From an uncultured Lachnospiraceae bacterium (lineage in GTDB: Bacteria; Bacillota; Clostridia; Lachnospirales; Lachnospiraceae), in the NCBI GenBank assembly GCA_902783765.1, contig CACZSB010000204.1:1-5390 (forward strand): a stretch of DNA of 5,390 nucleotides. Direction: 5' to 3'. The first letter of the stretch is position 1. Every line of letters starts with the position of its first letter. A program made the translations under genes and the position numbers. Positions 1 through 5,390 of the stretch are shown here, piece after piece. The notes under the pieces are model-generated. The model was not told the DNA's origin. It ran no database searches and saw nothing but the letters and a program-made list of their open reading frames with translations.

Positions 1-5
1 ATGTA

Positions 6-758
6 ATGGACATCATACTAAATCCCGGGGGCCGCTTTCTGCTGATGGCAGGGCCCTGCGCCGTGGAAAGCGAAGAGCAGATTCTGGAGATTGCCCGGGC
101 GGTGAAGACCGCCGGTGCGGATGTGCTTCGGGGCGGCGCCTTTAAACCCCGGACATCCCCCCATGAGTTCCAGGGGCTGGGGCCCCGGGGCCTGGAACTC
201 ATGAAGCTGGCCCGGCAGGAGACGGGCTTGCCCCTGGTCAGCGAGATCATGGGGATTCGGGAGCTGCCCCTCTTTGAGGATGTGGATATTCTCCAGGTGG
301 GGGCCCGCAATATGCAAAATTTCGAGCTGTTAAAGGAACTGGGGCGTTTCGGAAAACCCGTGCTGCTCAAAAGGGGGCTTTCCGCCACCCTCCACGAATT
401 ATTATCCAGTGCGGAATATATTATGTCCGAGGGAAACAGCCAGGTGATCCTTTGTGAACGGGGGGTCCGGGGCTTTGACGGCCATACCCGGAATATCCTG
501 GACCTGGCGGCGGTTCCTTTACTGAAAGAACTAAGCCATCTGCCGGTGCTGGTGGATCCCAGCCATGCCACGGGACGGGCGGATCTGGTGCCCCCCATGG
601 CCTTAGCGGCGGCGGCCTGCGGTGCAGACGGCCTGCTGATCGAGGTACATAATCACCCGGACCAGGCCCTTTCCGACGGAGATCAGGCCCTTAGGCCCCA
701 GGATTTCCAACAGCTGGCCGGAAAGATTCGGGCCCTGCGGGAGGTTCTGAATCCATGA
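6..758 (+). CDS. aroF: 3-deoxy-7-phosphoheptulonate (DAHP) synthase, class I-beta; start may lie upstream of the window
   Basis: This cytosolic enzyme condenses phosphoenolpyruvate with erythrose-4-phosphate to DAHP, the first shikimate-pathway step. As read it is 250 residues and covers the whole TIM barrel. Visible motifs are AGPC-VES (15-22, metal ligand C18), LRGGAFKPRTSP (41-52, substrate phosphate binding and diagnostic of DAHP synthase), QVGARNMQNF (97-106), LLKRG (120-124), ERG (151-153), DPSH (metal ligand H187), EVH (E213) and SD (D224). The spacing of C, H, E and D matches what I recall of the Thermotoga maritima enzyme, minus about 85 N-terminal residues. Those residues form a ferredoxin-like feedback domain in many class I-beta enzymes. 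The frame is still open at the left edge and only five bases precede this ATG, so either the gene is a short, domain-less form or its N-terminus lies outside the window. The stop overlaps the aroB start by 4 bases. KDO8P synthase, a related barrel, is disfavoured by FKPRTSP. Function is near certain; the start is not. Confidence 0.95.
   Translation: MDIILNPGGRFLLMAGPCAVESEEQILEIARAVKTAGADVLRGGAFKPRTSPHEFQGLGPRGLELMKLARQETGLPLVSEIMGIRELPLFEDVDILQVGARNMQNFELLKELGRFGKPVLLKRGLSATLHELLSSAEYIMSEGNSQVILCERGVRGFDGHTRNILDLAAVPLLKELSHLPVLVDPSHATGRADLVPPMALAAAACGADGLLIEVHNHPDQALSDGDQALRPQDFQQLAGKIRALREVLNP
162..203. repeat. perfect 13-bp inverted repeat (hairpin) inside aroF
   Basis: CATGAGTTCCAGG at 162-174 is the exact reverse complement of CCTGGAACTCATG at 191-203, with a 16-base loop. 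The right arm overlaps a self-complementary GGCCCCGGGGCC at 181-192. The stretch encodes aroF residues 53-66, around the conserved FQGLG segment. In the mRNA it would form a strong GC-rich stem-loop. Whether it has a function or only reflects codon choice cannot be decided from one sequence. Confidence 0.6.
739..744 (+). promoter_or_regulatory. ribosome binding site of aroB
   Basis: GGGAGG lies inside the last codons of aroF, 10 bases before the aroB ATG at 755. It supports that start, together with the ATGA overlap with the aroF stop. The spacing is slightly long. Confidence 0.6.
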
Positions 759-1807
759 AAAAAGAATCCCTGCTGCCGCCGGAATCCTACCTGCTGGAGC
801 CGGGCCTTTTGGACCGGGTCGGGATGATTCTGAAAGAACGGGGCTTTCGGGGGAAGGCTGCCCTGGTGTCTGACGAAAGGGTTTTTTCCCTGTACGGGCC
901 CCAGGTGCTCACCGCCCTGCGAAGGGCCGATTTTTCCGTTTCCGTATTTGTTTTTCCCCCGGGGGAGCGCTCTAAGAATTTGGAAACTTACGGAAAAATC
1001 CTGGAGCAGCTGGCCGCAGATCAGCTGGAACGTTCCCATCCTTTATTGGCTCTGGGGGGCGGCGTCAGCGGCGATCTGGGGGGCTTTGCCGCAGCCAGTT
1101 ATCGCCGGGGCATGCCCCTGATTCAGCTGCCCACCAGCCTGTTGGCCATGGCGGATTCCTGCTGGGGGGGCAAGTGCGGGGTGGATTTAAAAGCCGGGAA
1201 AAATCTGGCGGGGGCCTTTTATCCCCCTGTTCTGGTACTGGCGGACCCGGACTGTCTGAGGACCCTGCCCCCGGAGGAGATTCAAAACGGTCTGGGAGAG
1301 ATTATCAAATGCGGCCTGCTGGGGGACCCCCTGATATTTGATTTGCTGGAAAAGGCAAACCCGGATCAGCTTCCCACGGAATTGATTCTCCGGGCCCTGC
1401 TGGTAAAGGATAAACTGGTGCGGGAAGATCCTCTGGAAAAGGGACCCCGGCAGCTGCTGAACCTGGGCCACAGTCTTGGCCATGCCATGGAGTTTTTGAG
1501 CGGCTATACCCTGGCCCACGGACAGGCCGTGGCGGCGGGTATGGCGGTGATAAGCCGATCCGCCTGTGCCCGGGGCCTCCTGCCGGAGGCAGATTTGCTC
1601 CGGCTGCTGAAGCTTTTGAAAAAATATAAGTTGCCTCAGGAATGCGGCTTTTCGGCAGGGGTGATTCTTCCGCTGATGACCGCCGATAAAAAAGTCCGGG
1701 ACGGCCGCCTGAACCTGGTGGTCCCGGAGGCCCTGGGGGTCTGCCGTCTGATTCCCGTCCCCATCCCCCAAGTGAAAGAATGGCTGAATGCCGGAGGTGT
1801 ATTATGA
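755..1807 (+). CDS. aroB: 3-dehydroquinate synthase
   Basis: This NAD- and metal-dependent cytosolic enzyme cyclises DAHP to 3-dehydroquinate, the second pathway step. At 350 residues it has normal family length. The N-terminal NAD-binding domain carries PPGE-SKN (68-75) and GGGVSGDLGGF (101-111), followed by RGMPLIQLPTSLLA (118-131). The active site is complete by alignment with the Aspergillus AROM domain from memory: D134, K140, K149-N150, E182 with K185 (E is a metal ligand), K218, E228, R232, LNLGHSLGHAME (235-246; H239 a metal ligand, H243 catalytic) and H255 (third metal ligand). One oddity is the normally near-invariant DSSVGGKT loop, which here reads DSCWGGKC (134-141); the catalytic D and K are kept. 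The start overlaps the aroF stop as ATGA and the stop overlaps the aroA start the same way, so translation is probably coupled on both sides. Its product goes to a dehydratase not seen in this window. Confidence 0.97.
   Translation: MKKESLLPPESYLLEPGLLDRVGMILKERGFRGKAALVSDERVFSLYGPQVLTALRRADFSVSVFVFPPGERSKNLETYGKILEQLAADQLERSHPLLALGGGVSGDLGGFAAASYRRGMPLIQLPTSLLAMADSCWGGKCGVDLKAGKNLAGAFYPPVLVLADPDCLRTLPPEEIQNGLGEIIKCGLLGDPLIFDLLEKANPDQLPTELILRALLVKDKLVREDPLEKGPRQLLNLGHSLGHAMEFLSGYTLAHGQAVAAGMAVISRSACARGLLPEADLLRLLKLLKKYKLPQECGFSAGVILPLMTADKKVRDGRLNLVVPEALGVCRLIPVPIPQVKEWLNAGGVL
1793..1798 (+). promoter_or_regulatory. ribosome binding site that fixes the aroA start
   Basis: GGAGGT sits 5 bases before the ATG at 1804. 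The in-frame ATG at 1780 has no such site, would overlap aroB by 28 bases, and would add eight residues (MAECRRCI) with no family counterpart. The site therefore selects 1804, whose ATGA overlap with the aroB stop also matches the other junctions of the operon. Confidence 0.8.
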
Positions 1808-3129
1808 GCTATACCATCGAAGCCGGACCCCGCAGCGGCCTGGTTCCCATTCCCTCATCCAAATCGGAACTCCAGCGTTTGCTGCTGCTGGCGGCCCTGG
1901 GTGAAAAGCCGGTGCTGATCCGCCGGCGGGGCGCCTGTGAGGATGTGTCGGCCATGATAGCCTGTCTCCGGGTTCTGGGGGCCGAGATTCTGGAGACGGC
2001 GGAGGCGATTCGGGTCACCCCCTTAAAGAGTCAGGCCTTCGCCGCCCCCCTAAGCGACACCACCCCTCTTTGCCTGCCCTGCGGAGAAAGCGCCGCCACC
2101 CTTCGCTTTTTATTGCCCCTGGCGGGGATTTTGAACAAACCCCTTTGCTTTGAACGGACCGGGAGCCTGATTTCCCGGCCCCTGGAGCCTTTAATCAATT
2201 GTCTGAGCGCCCACGGCATGCAATTCCGCACAGAAGGGCCCCGGCTTTATGCCTCGGGCCAGCTGAACGGGGGCCTGTTCCGCCTCCCCGGGGATGTATC
2301 ATCGCAATTTATTTCTGCCCTGCTGATGGGCCTGCCCCTGCTGCGGGAAAGCAGCGTACTGCGGGTGAACTGGCCCATGGAATCCCAGCCCTATGTGCAG
2401 CTCACCGAGGAAATCATGAAGCTGACGGGCCTGGTTTTAGAACGCAGCGAACTGTCCAAGCCGGCACCCCAGGGGGCGGACGGCGGTCCCCTGTCCCTGG
2501 TTTTTGACCCCTTTTACTGGATTGAAGGGGGGCAGCGGCCCCATTTGCCGGAGGAATTTAGAGCCGGGGGCGATTATTCCGCTGCCGCCGCCTTTTTCTG
2601 CATGGGGGCCCTATCCCCCCAGGGCATTGTGGTGGAGGGCCTGGACCCGGAAAGCTTTCAGGGGGATAAAGCCATTGTGGAAATCCTTTGCGCCATGGGT
2701 GCGGAAAGCGCTTCGGAGAAGGGCATGATTGCTCTCCGGGGCGGCCAGCTGAAGGGGGGGATTTTCAATACCGCTGATATTCCCGACCTGGTGCCTGTTT
2801 TGGCCGTCACCGCCGCCTGTGCCCAGGGAAATACCCTGCTTCGCGGGGCGGGCCGCCTGAGATACAAGGAGTCGGATCGGCTGCAGGGCACCGTAGCCCT
2901 GCTGGAAGCCCTGGGCGTCCGGGCGGAGACCAAGGAAGATTCCATTTTGATTTACGGTGCTTCCCTCCAGGGAGGCCATGTGAAAACCCAGGGGGATCAT
3001 CGCCTGGCCATGGCGGCGGCGGTGGCCGCCTGTGCCGCCTCCGGGCCTGTGACCCTGGATGACGAAAGCTGCATCAATAAATCCTATCAGGGCTTCTGGG
3101 AGGATTTTCATAATCTGCAAAGGATATAA
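1804..3129 (+). CDS. aroA: 3-phosphoshikimate 1-carboxyvinyltransferase (EPSP synthase)
   Basis: This cytosolic enzyme transfers the enolpyruvyl group of PEP to shikimate-3-phosphate, giving EPSP. The protein is 441 residues, slightly longer than the common ~430, counted from the ATG at 1804. The two-domain fold is marked by PSSKSELQR (17-25; K20, S21, R25), GESAATLR (94-101, PEP/glyphosate loop), SRP (R125), SSQ (166-168, shikimate phosphate binding), GDYSAAAAFF (256-265), IPD (catalytic D328), YKESDR (354-359; E356 and R359), GDHR (397-400) and NKSYQGF (425-431, K426). All the E. coli catalytic residues I know have a counterpart. The loop is unusual: Ala97 stands where E. coli has Gly96, Ala98 where it has Thr97 and Phe102 where it has Pro101, all positions linked to glyphosate sensitivity. 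The gene starts on the aroB stop (ATGA) and ends 2 bases before aroC, the next step in the pathway. Identity is very secure; altered inhibitor sensitivity is inference. Confidence 0.97.
   Translation: MSYTIEAGPRSGLVPIPSSKSELQRLLLLAALGEKPVLIRRRGACEDVSAMIACLRVLGAEILETAEAIRVTPLKSQAFAAPLSDTTPLCLPCGESAATLRFLLPLAGILNKPLCFERTGSLISRPLEPLINCLSAHGMQFRTEGPRLYASGQLNGGLFRLPGDVSSQFISALLMGLPLLRESSVLRVNWPMESQPYVQLTEEIMKLTGLVLERSELSKPAPQGADGGPLSLVFDPFYWIEGGQRPHLPEEFRAGGDYSAAAAFFCMGALSPQGIVVEGLDPESFQGDKAIVEILCAMGAESASEKGMIALRGGQLKGGIFNTADIPDLVPVLAVTAACAQGNTLLRGAGRLRYKESDRLQGTVALLEALGVRAETKEDSILIYGASLQGGHVKTQGDHRLAMAAAVAACAASGPVTLDDESCINKSYQGFWEDFHNLQRI
3119..3124 (+). promoter_or_regulatory. ribosome binding site of aroC
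   Basis: AAAGGA overlaps the end of aroA and lies 7 bases before the aroC ATG at 3132. It is weaker than the GGAGG sites at other junctions. This is also the only junction in the window without a start-stop overlap (2-base gap after the aroA TAA). Confidence 0.55.
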
Positions 3130-3131
3130 AT

Positions 3132-4133
3132 ATGGGACCCAGCTTCGGCCATATTATAAAATTGAGTCTTTGGGGCGGCTCCCACGAGCCCTGGATGGGG
3201 CTTCAAATGGAGGGCCTGCCCGAGGGCTTTCCCCTGGACCGGGCGGCCCTGGATACCTTTCTGGCCCGGCGTGCGCCCGCCGCTTTCCCCGGCAGTACCC
3301 CCCGAAGGGAGAAAGATCAAATCTGTTTTACCGCAGGCGTGGATGAACGGGATTGCCTGCGGGGAGGCCGGCTGGAGGCCCGCATAGCCAATCAGGACGT
3401 CCGGAGGGAGGATTATCTCGCCATGGGGCCGGTGCCCCGGCCCGGCCACGGGGATTATCCGGCTTATGTCCGGGAGGGGCGCATTCCCGCCGGCGGCGGC
3501 AAATACTCCGGCCGGATGACCGCCGTTTTTTGTGTGGCAGGGGGCATTGCTCTGCAAATATTGGAAAAACAGGGCATTGAGATTCAGGCCCGTATTCTTT
3601 CCCTGGGCGGCCAGGCTCCGGAGAAAATGGCGGAAGTCATTCAGGGGGCCCAGGCGGCGGGGGATTCCCTGGGGGGGATCATCGAATGCCAAATCCACGG
3701 ACTGCCTGTGGGCCTGGGGGATCATCCCTTCGGGGGCCTGGAAAACCGTATCGCCGGGGCGGCCTTTGCCATTCCCGGCCTGAAGGCCATCGAATTCGGA
3801 GATGGCTTCGGCCTGGCCGCCATGCGGGGCTCCCAGGCCAATGATGCCTTCTATATGGAGGCGGGCCGGGTAATCACCCGAAGTAATCACTGCGGCGGCA
3901 TTTTAGGGGGCATGTCCAATGGTATGCCTCTGGTCTTCCGGGTGGCCCTGAAGCCGGCCCCCAGTATTTCCCTGCCCCAGGACAGCGTGGATCTGGAGAA
4001 AAAAGAAGACGTTCGCCTTAGTGTCCGGGGCCGTCATGACAGCTGTTATGTGCCTCGGGCTCTTCCGGTGGTGGAGGCCGCCGGCGCCCTAGCCATATTG
4101 GACGCCCTGCTGACAAAGGAGCAAGAAGGATGA
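3132..4133 (+). CDS. aroC: chorismate synthase
   Basis: This enzyme eliminates phosphate from EPSP to form chorismate, using reduced FMN as catalyst, usually as a cytosolic tetramer. At 333 residues it is somewhat shorter than E. coli AroC (about 361), mainly through a compact middle near residues 160-175. Motifs in order are GGSH (15-18, H18 corresponding to the first FMN-site histidine), RR-P-----STPRRE-D (46-62), RPGHGDY (103-109, second invariant histidine H106), GGGKYSGR (121-128, related to the clostridial GGGHFSGR variant rather than GGGRSSAR), GDGF (223-226), RGSQ--D (232-238), SNHCGGILGGMSNG (251-264), ALKP (272-275) and GRHD-C--PRA-PV-EA (300-316). One oddity is that the signature GESHG is GGSHE here, losing the usual glutamate. 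The gene follows aroA by 2 bases and overlaps the chorismate mutase start (ATGA). Such Clostridia-type AroCs usually need reduced flavin from elsewhere; no flavin reductase is seen here. Confidence 0.96.
   Translation: MGPSFGHIIKLSLWGGSHEPWMGLQMEGLPEGFPLDRAALDTFLARRAPAAFPGSTPRREKDQICFTAGVDERDCLRGGRLEARIANQDVRREDYLAMGPVPRPGHGDYPAYVREGRIPAGGGKYSGRMTAVFCVAGGIALQILEKQGIEIQARILSLGGQAPEKMAEVIQGAQAAGDSLGGIIECQIHGLPVGLGDHPFGGLENRIAGAAFAIPGLKAIEFGDGFGLAAMRGSQANDAFYMEAGRVITRSNHCGGILGGMSNGMPLVFRVALKPAPSISLPQDSVDLEKKEDVRLSVRGRHDSCYVPRALPVVEAAGALAILDALLTKEQEG
4115..4121 (+). promoter_or_regulatory. ribosome binding site of the chorismate mutase gene
   Basis: AAAGGAG lies within the end of aroC, 8 bases before the ATG at 4130, a near-ideal spacing that supports this start. 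The ATGA at 4130-4133 is both the start and the aroC stop. Confidence 0.7.
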
Positions 4134-4402
4134 AGGATCTGAAGGAATTACGGGAAGAAATAGACCGGGCGGACGGGGCCCTGATTCGAGCCTTCGAAGA
4201 ACGGATGCACCTGGCCGGAGAGATTGCTCAGTATAAAGCAGCCCATAATCGGCCTATTTTGGACAAGGAACGGGAACGGCTTCTGCTGGCCTCCGTGGAC
4301 ATCCGCTGCGAAGCGGAGCTGGTGCCCTACGCCCGAAAGCTTTATGAGCTATTGCTGAAGCTGAGTCGGGATTATCAGCGCCGGCTGCTGGAGGAGGCAT
4401 GA
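4130..4402 (+). CDS. monofunctional chorismate mutase, AroQ class
   Basis: This enzyme rearranges chorismate to prephenate, the branch point to phenylalanine and tyrosine. It is a 90-residue all-alpha protein with the family pattern LKELREEIDRAD (4-15), then ER-HLAGEIAQYK (24-36) and RPILDKERE (41-49). Against the mutase domain of E. coli PheA, the active-site set is complete: R8, R25, K36, D45, R48, E49, S79 and Q83 (E. coli R11, R28, K39, D48, R51, E52, S84, Q88). There is no signal peptide and no fused prephenate dehydratase, prephenate dehydrogenase or DAHP synthase domain, so it is a cytosolic stand-alone mutase, probably a dimer as is usual in this class. It overlaps aroC upstream and the aroE::aroK gene downstream, both by ATGA. 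From memory, some clostridia carry a mutase fused to AroE at this operon position; here the two are separate frames. Symbols used for this gene vary (aroH, aroQ, pheA), so none is given. Confidence 0.93.
   Translation: MKDLKELREEIDRADGALIRAFEERMHLAGEIAQYKAAHNRPILDKERERLLLASVDIRCEAELVPYARKLYELLLKLSRDYQRRLLEEA
4390..4394 (+). promoter_or_regulatory. ribosome binding site of the aroE::aroK gene
   Basis: A purine-rich GGAGGAGG at 4390-4397 precedes the ATG at 4399. The first GGAGG (4390-4394) has a 4-base spacer, tight but workable; the second half is too close. Together with the ATGA overlap at 4399-4402 it identifies the start of a gene with no stop before the window edge. Confidence 0.6.
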
Positions 4403-5390
4403 AGCCCTTTGGCCTGCTGGGCCGGCTGCTTTCCCATAGCTGGTCCCCTGCCCTCCACGGGCTTTTAGGGGATTATGAGTACCGGCTTTTTGAGAAGGAG
4501 CCGGGGGATTTGGGCCCCTTTTTGGAAAGCCGGGCCTTTCAGGGGCTGAATGTGACCACCCCCTATAAGCAGGCGGTGATCCCCTATCTTCAGGCCCTCT
4601 CTCCCCGGGCACAGCAGACAGGCAGCGTCAATACCATTGTGCAACAGGCAGACGGCTCCCTTTGGGGCGAAAACACCGATTACGCCGGCTTTTCATTTCT
4701 GCTGGAACAAAGCGGCCTCCTGCCCGGCCTGGCGGGACAAAAAGCCCTGATTCTGGGCAGTGGCGGCGCCGCCATGACGGTGAAGGCAGTGCTGGAAGAG
4801 TACGGTCTTGAAACGGTGATTATTTCCCGCCGGGGACCAGATCATTACGAAAATCTCTCCCACCACCGACAGGCGGCTCTTTTGGTCAACGCCACCCCTT
4901 TGGGAATGTATCCCCTAAACGGACAGCTGCCCCTGTCTCTATCAGAGCTGCCGGCGCTTAAGGGAGTGCTGGATCTGATTTATAATCCCGCCCGAACCGC
5001 CCTGATTATGGAAGCGGAGCGCCGGGGAATTCCAGCCTTCGGTGGGCTTCCCATGCTGGCGGCTCAGGGAGCGGCCAGCGCAGCCTGCTGGGGATTGTGC
5101 GATGATCCCCGGGCCGCCGGAGAGTCCCTGCTGCCCCGTTTGCAAAAGCAAAGGGAAAATATCATATTCATCGGCATGCCCGGCTGCGGAAAAAGCAGTC
5201 TGGGCCGGGCCCTGGCGGCCCAGCTGGGCCGTCCTTTCCTGGATTCCGACGAAGAAGTGGAAAAGGCGCTGGGACAAAGTCCCGCCGACTATATACAGGC
5301 CCGGGGGGAAGAAGCCTTCCGTCAGGCGGAAACCCGGATTCTGGCCCGGCTGGGGGCCCTTTCCGCTCATGTGATCGCCACGGGAGGGGG
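4399..5390 (+). CDS. aroE: bifunctional shikimate dehydrogenase / shikimate kinase fusion (3' end beyond window)
   Basis: This is one open frame of 330 complete codons with no stop, cut by the right edge. Residues 1 to about 235 are shikimate dehydrogenase (3-dehydroshikimate + NADPH to shikimate): SHSWSP (12-17, shikimate-binding S14 and S16), NVTTPYK (51-57, catalytic K57), GSVNT (75-79), ENTDYAGF (91-98, catalytic D94), Rossmann loop GSGGAA (120-125), SRR (143-145) in place of the usual NRT NADP-phosphate clamp, NATPLGMYP (164-172), DLIYNP (192-197) and GGLPMLAAQGA (215-225, Q223). After a short linker (about 236-252), residues 253 onward are shikimate kinase (ATP + shikimate to shikimate-3-phosphate): Walker A GMPGCGKSS (259-267), DSD (282-284), GEEAFRQAE (303-311, R308) and GGG at the edge. 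The kinase half has no credible start of its own; a TTG at 5140 has no well-spaced binding site. The kinase lid and C-terminus are missing from view. The two halves catalyse consecutive steps. Confidence 0.93.
   Translation, partial: MKPFGLLGRLLSHSWSPALHGLLGDYEYRLFEKEPGDLGPFLESRAFQGLNVTTPYKQAVIPYLQALSPRAQQTGSVNTIVQQADGSLWGENTDYAGFSFLLEQSGLLPGLAGQKALILGSGGAAMTVKAVLEEYGLETVIISRRGPDHYENLSHHRQAALLVNATPLGMYPLNGQLPLSLSELPALKGVLDLIYNPARTALIMEAERRGIPAFGGLPMLAAQGAASAACWGLCDDPRAAGESLLPRLQKQRENIIFIGMPGCGKSSLGRALAAQLGRPFLDSDEEVEKALGQSPADYIQARGEEAFRQAETRILARLGALSAHVIATGG

Noticed and set aside
1..6. ATG-TAA as the end of an upstream gene
   Set aside because: Six bases cannot show a coding frame. It is discussed as one of two options for the aroF start but not annotated.
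350..384. Imperfect inverted repeat CGGAAA...TTTCCG in aroF
   Set aside because: Only 6 contiguous pairs plus 3 after a mismatch; not distinguishable from chance.
1187..1771. Antisense open frame (194 codons) opposite aroB
   Set aside because: No domain or credible binding site; it is a shadow of aroB, whose catalytic residues are all present on the + strand.
1780..1803. Earlier in-frame ATG for aroA (eight extra residues)
   Set aside because: No ribosome binding site at the right distance, a longer overlap with aroB, and no family counterpart to the extra residues. The ATG at 1804 has GGAGGT 5 bases upstream and the ATGA junction seen elsewhere in the operon.
3426..3443. GC-only hairpin in aroC (7-bp stem GGGCCGG/CCGGCCC, 4-base loop)
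   Set aside because: It is short, has no T-tract, and lies in the codons of the conserved GPVPRPGH segment. A stem this short is expected by chance in GC-rich DNA and is not a terminator.
3108..3890. Long antisense open frame (260 codons) opposite aroC
   Set aside because: It lies wholly opposite aroC and the aroA end, has no recognisable motif, and is the sort of antisense frame GC-rich coding DNA produces. The + strand frame has full chorismate synthase motifs.
5140..5142. TTG as an independent start for the shikimate kinase domain
   Set aside because: The nearest purine-rich stretch (GGAGAG, 5119-5124) is about 15 bases away, too far. The frame is continuous from the dehydrogenase, so a fusion is the simpler reading.

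Overview
The window is a run of six tightly packed, co-directional (+ strand) genes for the common aromatic (shikimate to chorismate to prephenate) pathway: aroF (DAHP synthase, class I-beta) - aroB - aroA - aroC - AroQ-type chorismate mutase - aroE::aroK fusion. The fusion runs off the right edge inside its kinase domain. Four of the five junctions are 4-base ATGA overlaps and the fifth (aroA/aroC) is a 2-base gap. Nothing inside the window looks like a promoter, terminator or regulatory leader, so this reads as the interior of one translationally coupled operon. Coding density is essentially 100% and no gene-free stretch exists.

Organism: the DNA is clearly GC-rich (around 60% by eye) with strong GGAGG-type ribosome binding sites. 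The enzyme subtypes and gene order (aroF, aroB, aroA, aroC, chorismate mutase, aroE, aroK) recall, from memory, the aromatic operons of Clostridia. Clostridial-looking subtype marks include the GES..TLRF loop of AroA, the GGGxxSGR loop of AroC, and an AroE that opens with LLGRLLSHSWSP and runs on to a GDYEYRLFE segment. A GC-rich member of Clostridia (Firmicutes) is my best guess. This is inference; no rRNA or other marker is present.

Pathway logic: AroF condenses PEP and erythrose-4-phosphate; AroB makes 3-dehydroquinate; the AroE half reduces 3-dehydroshikimate; the AroK half phosphorylates shikimate; AroA adds a second PEP; AroC makes chorismate; the mutase commits chorismate to prephenate for Phe/Tyr. 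The 3-dehydroquinate dehydratase (AroD or AroQ-DHQase) is the only step to chorismate not seen. In this type of operon it would be expected just beyond the right edge.

No new system is visible. The points worth a second look are: natural substitutions in the AroA glyphosate/PEP loop, including Ala at the position of E. coli Gly96; the AroE::AroK fusion; a perfect 13-bp inverted repeat inside aroF; deviations in the most conserved loops of AroB and AroC; and an unresolved aroF start, which decides whether the enzyme has a regulatory N-terminal domain.
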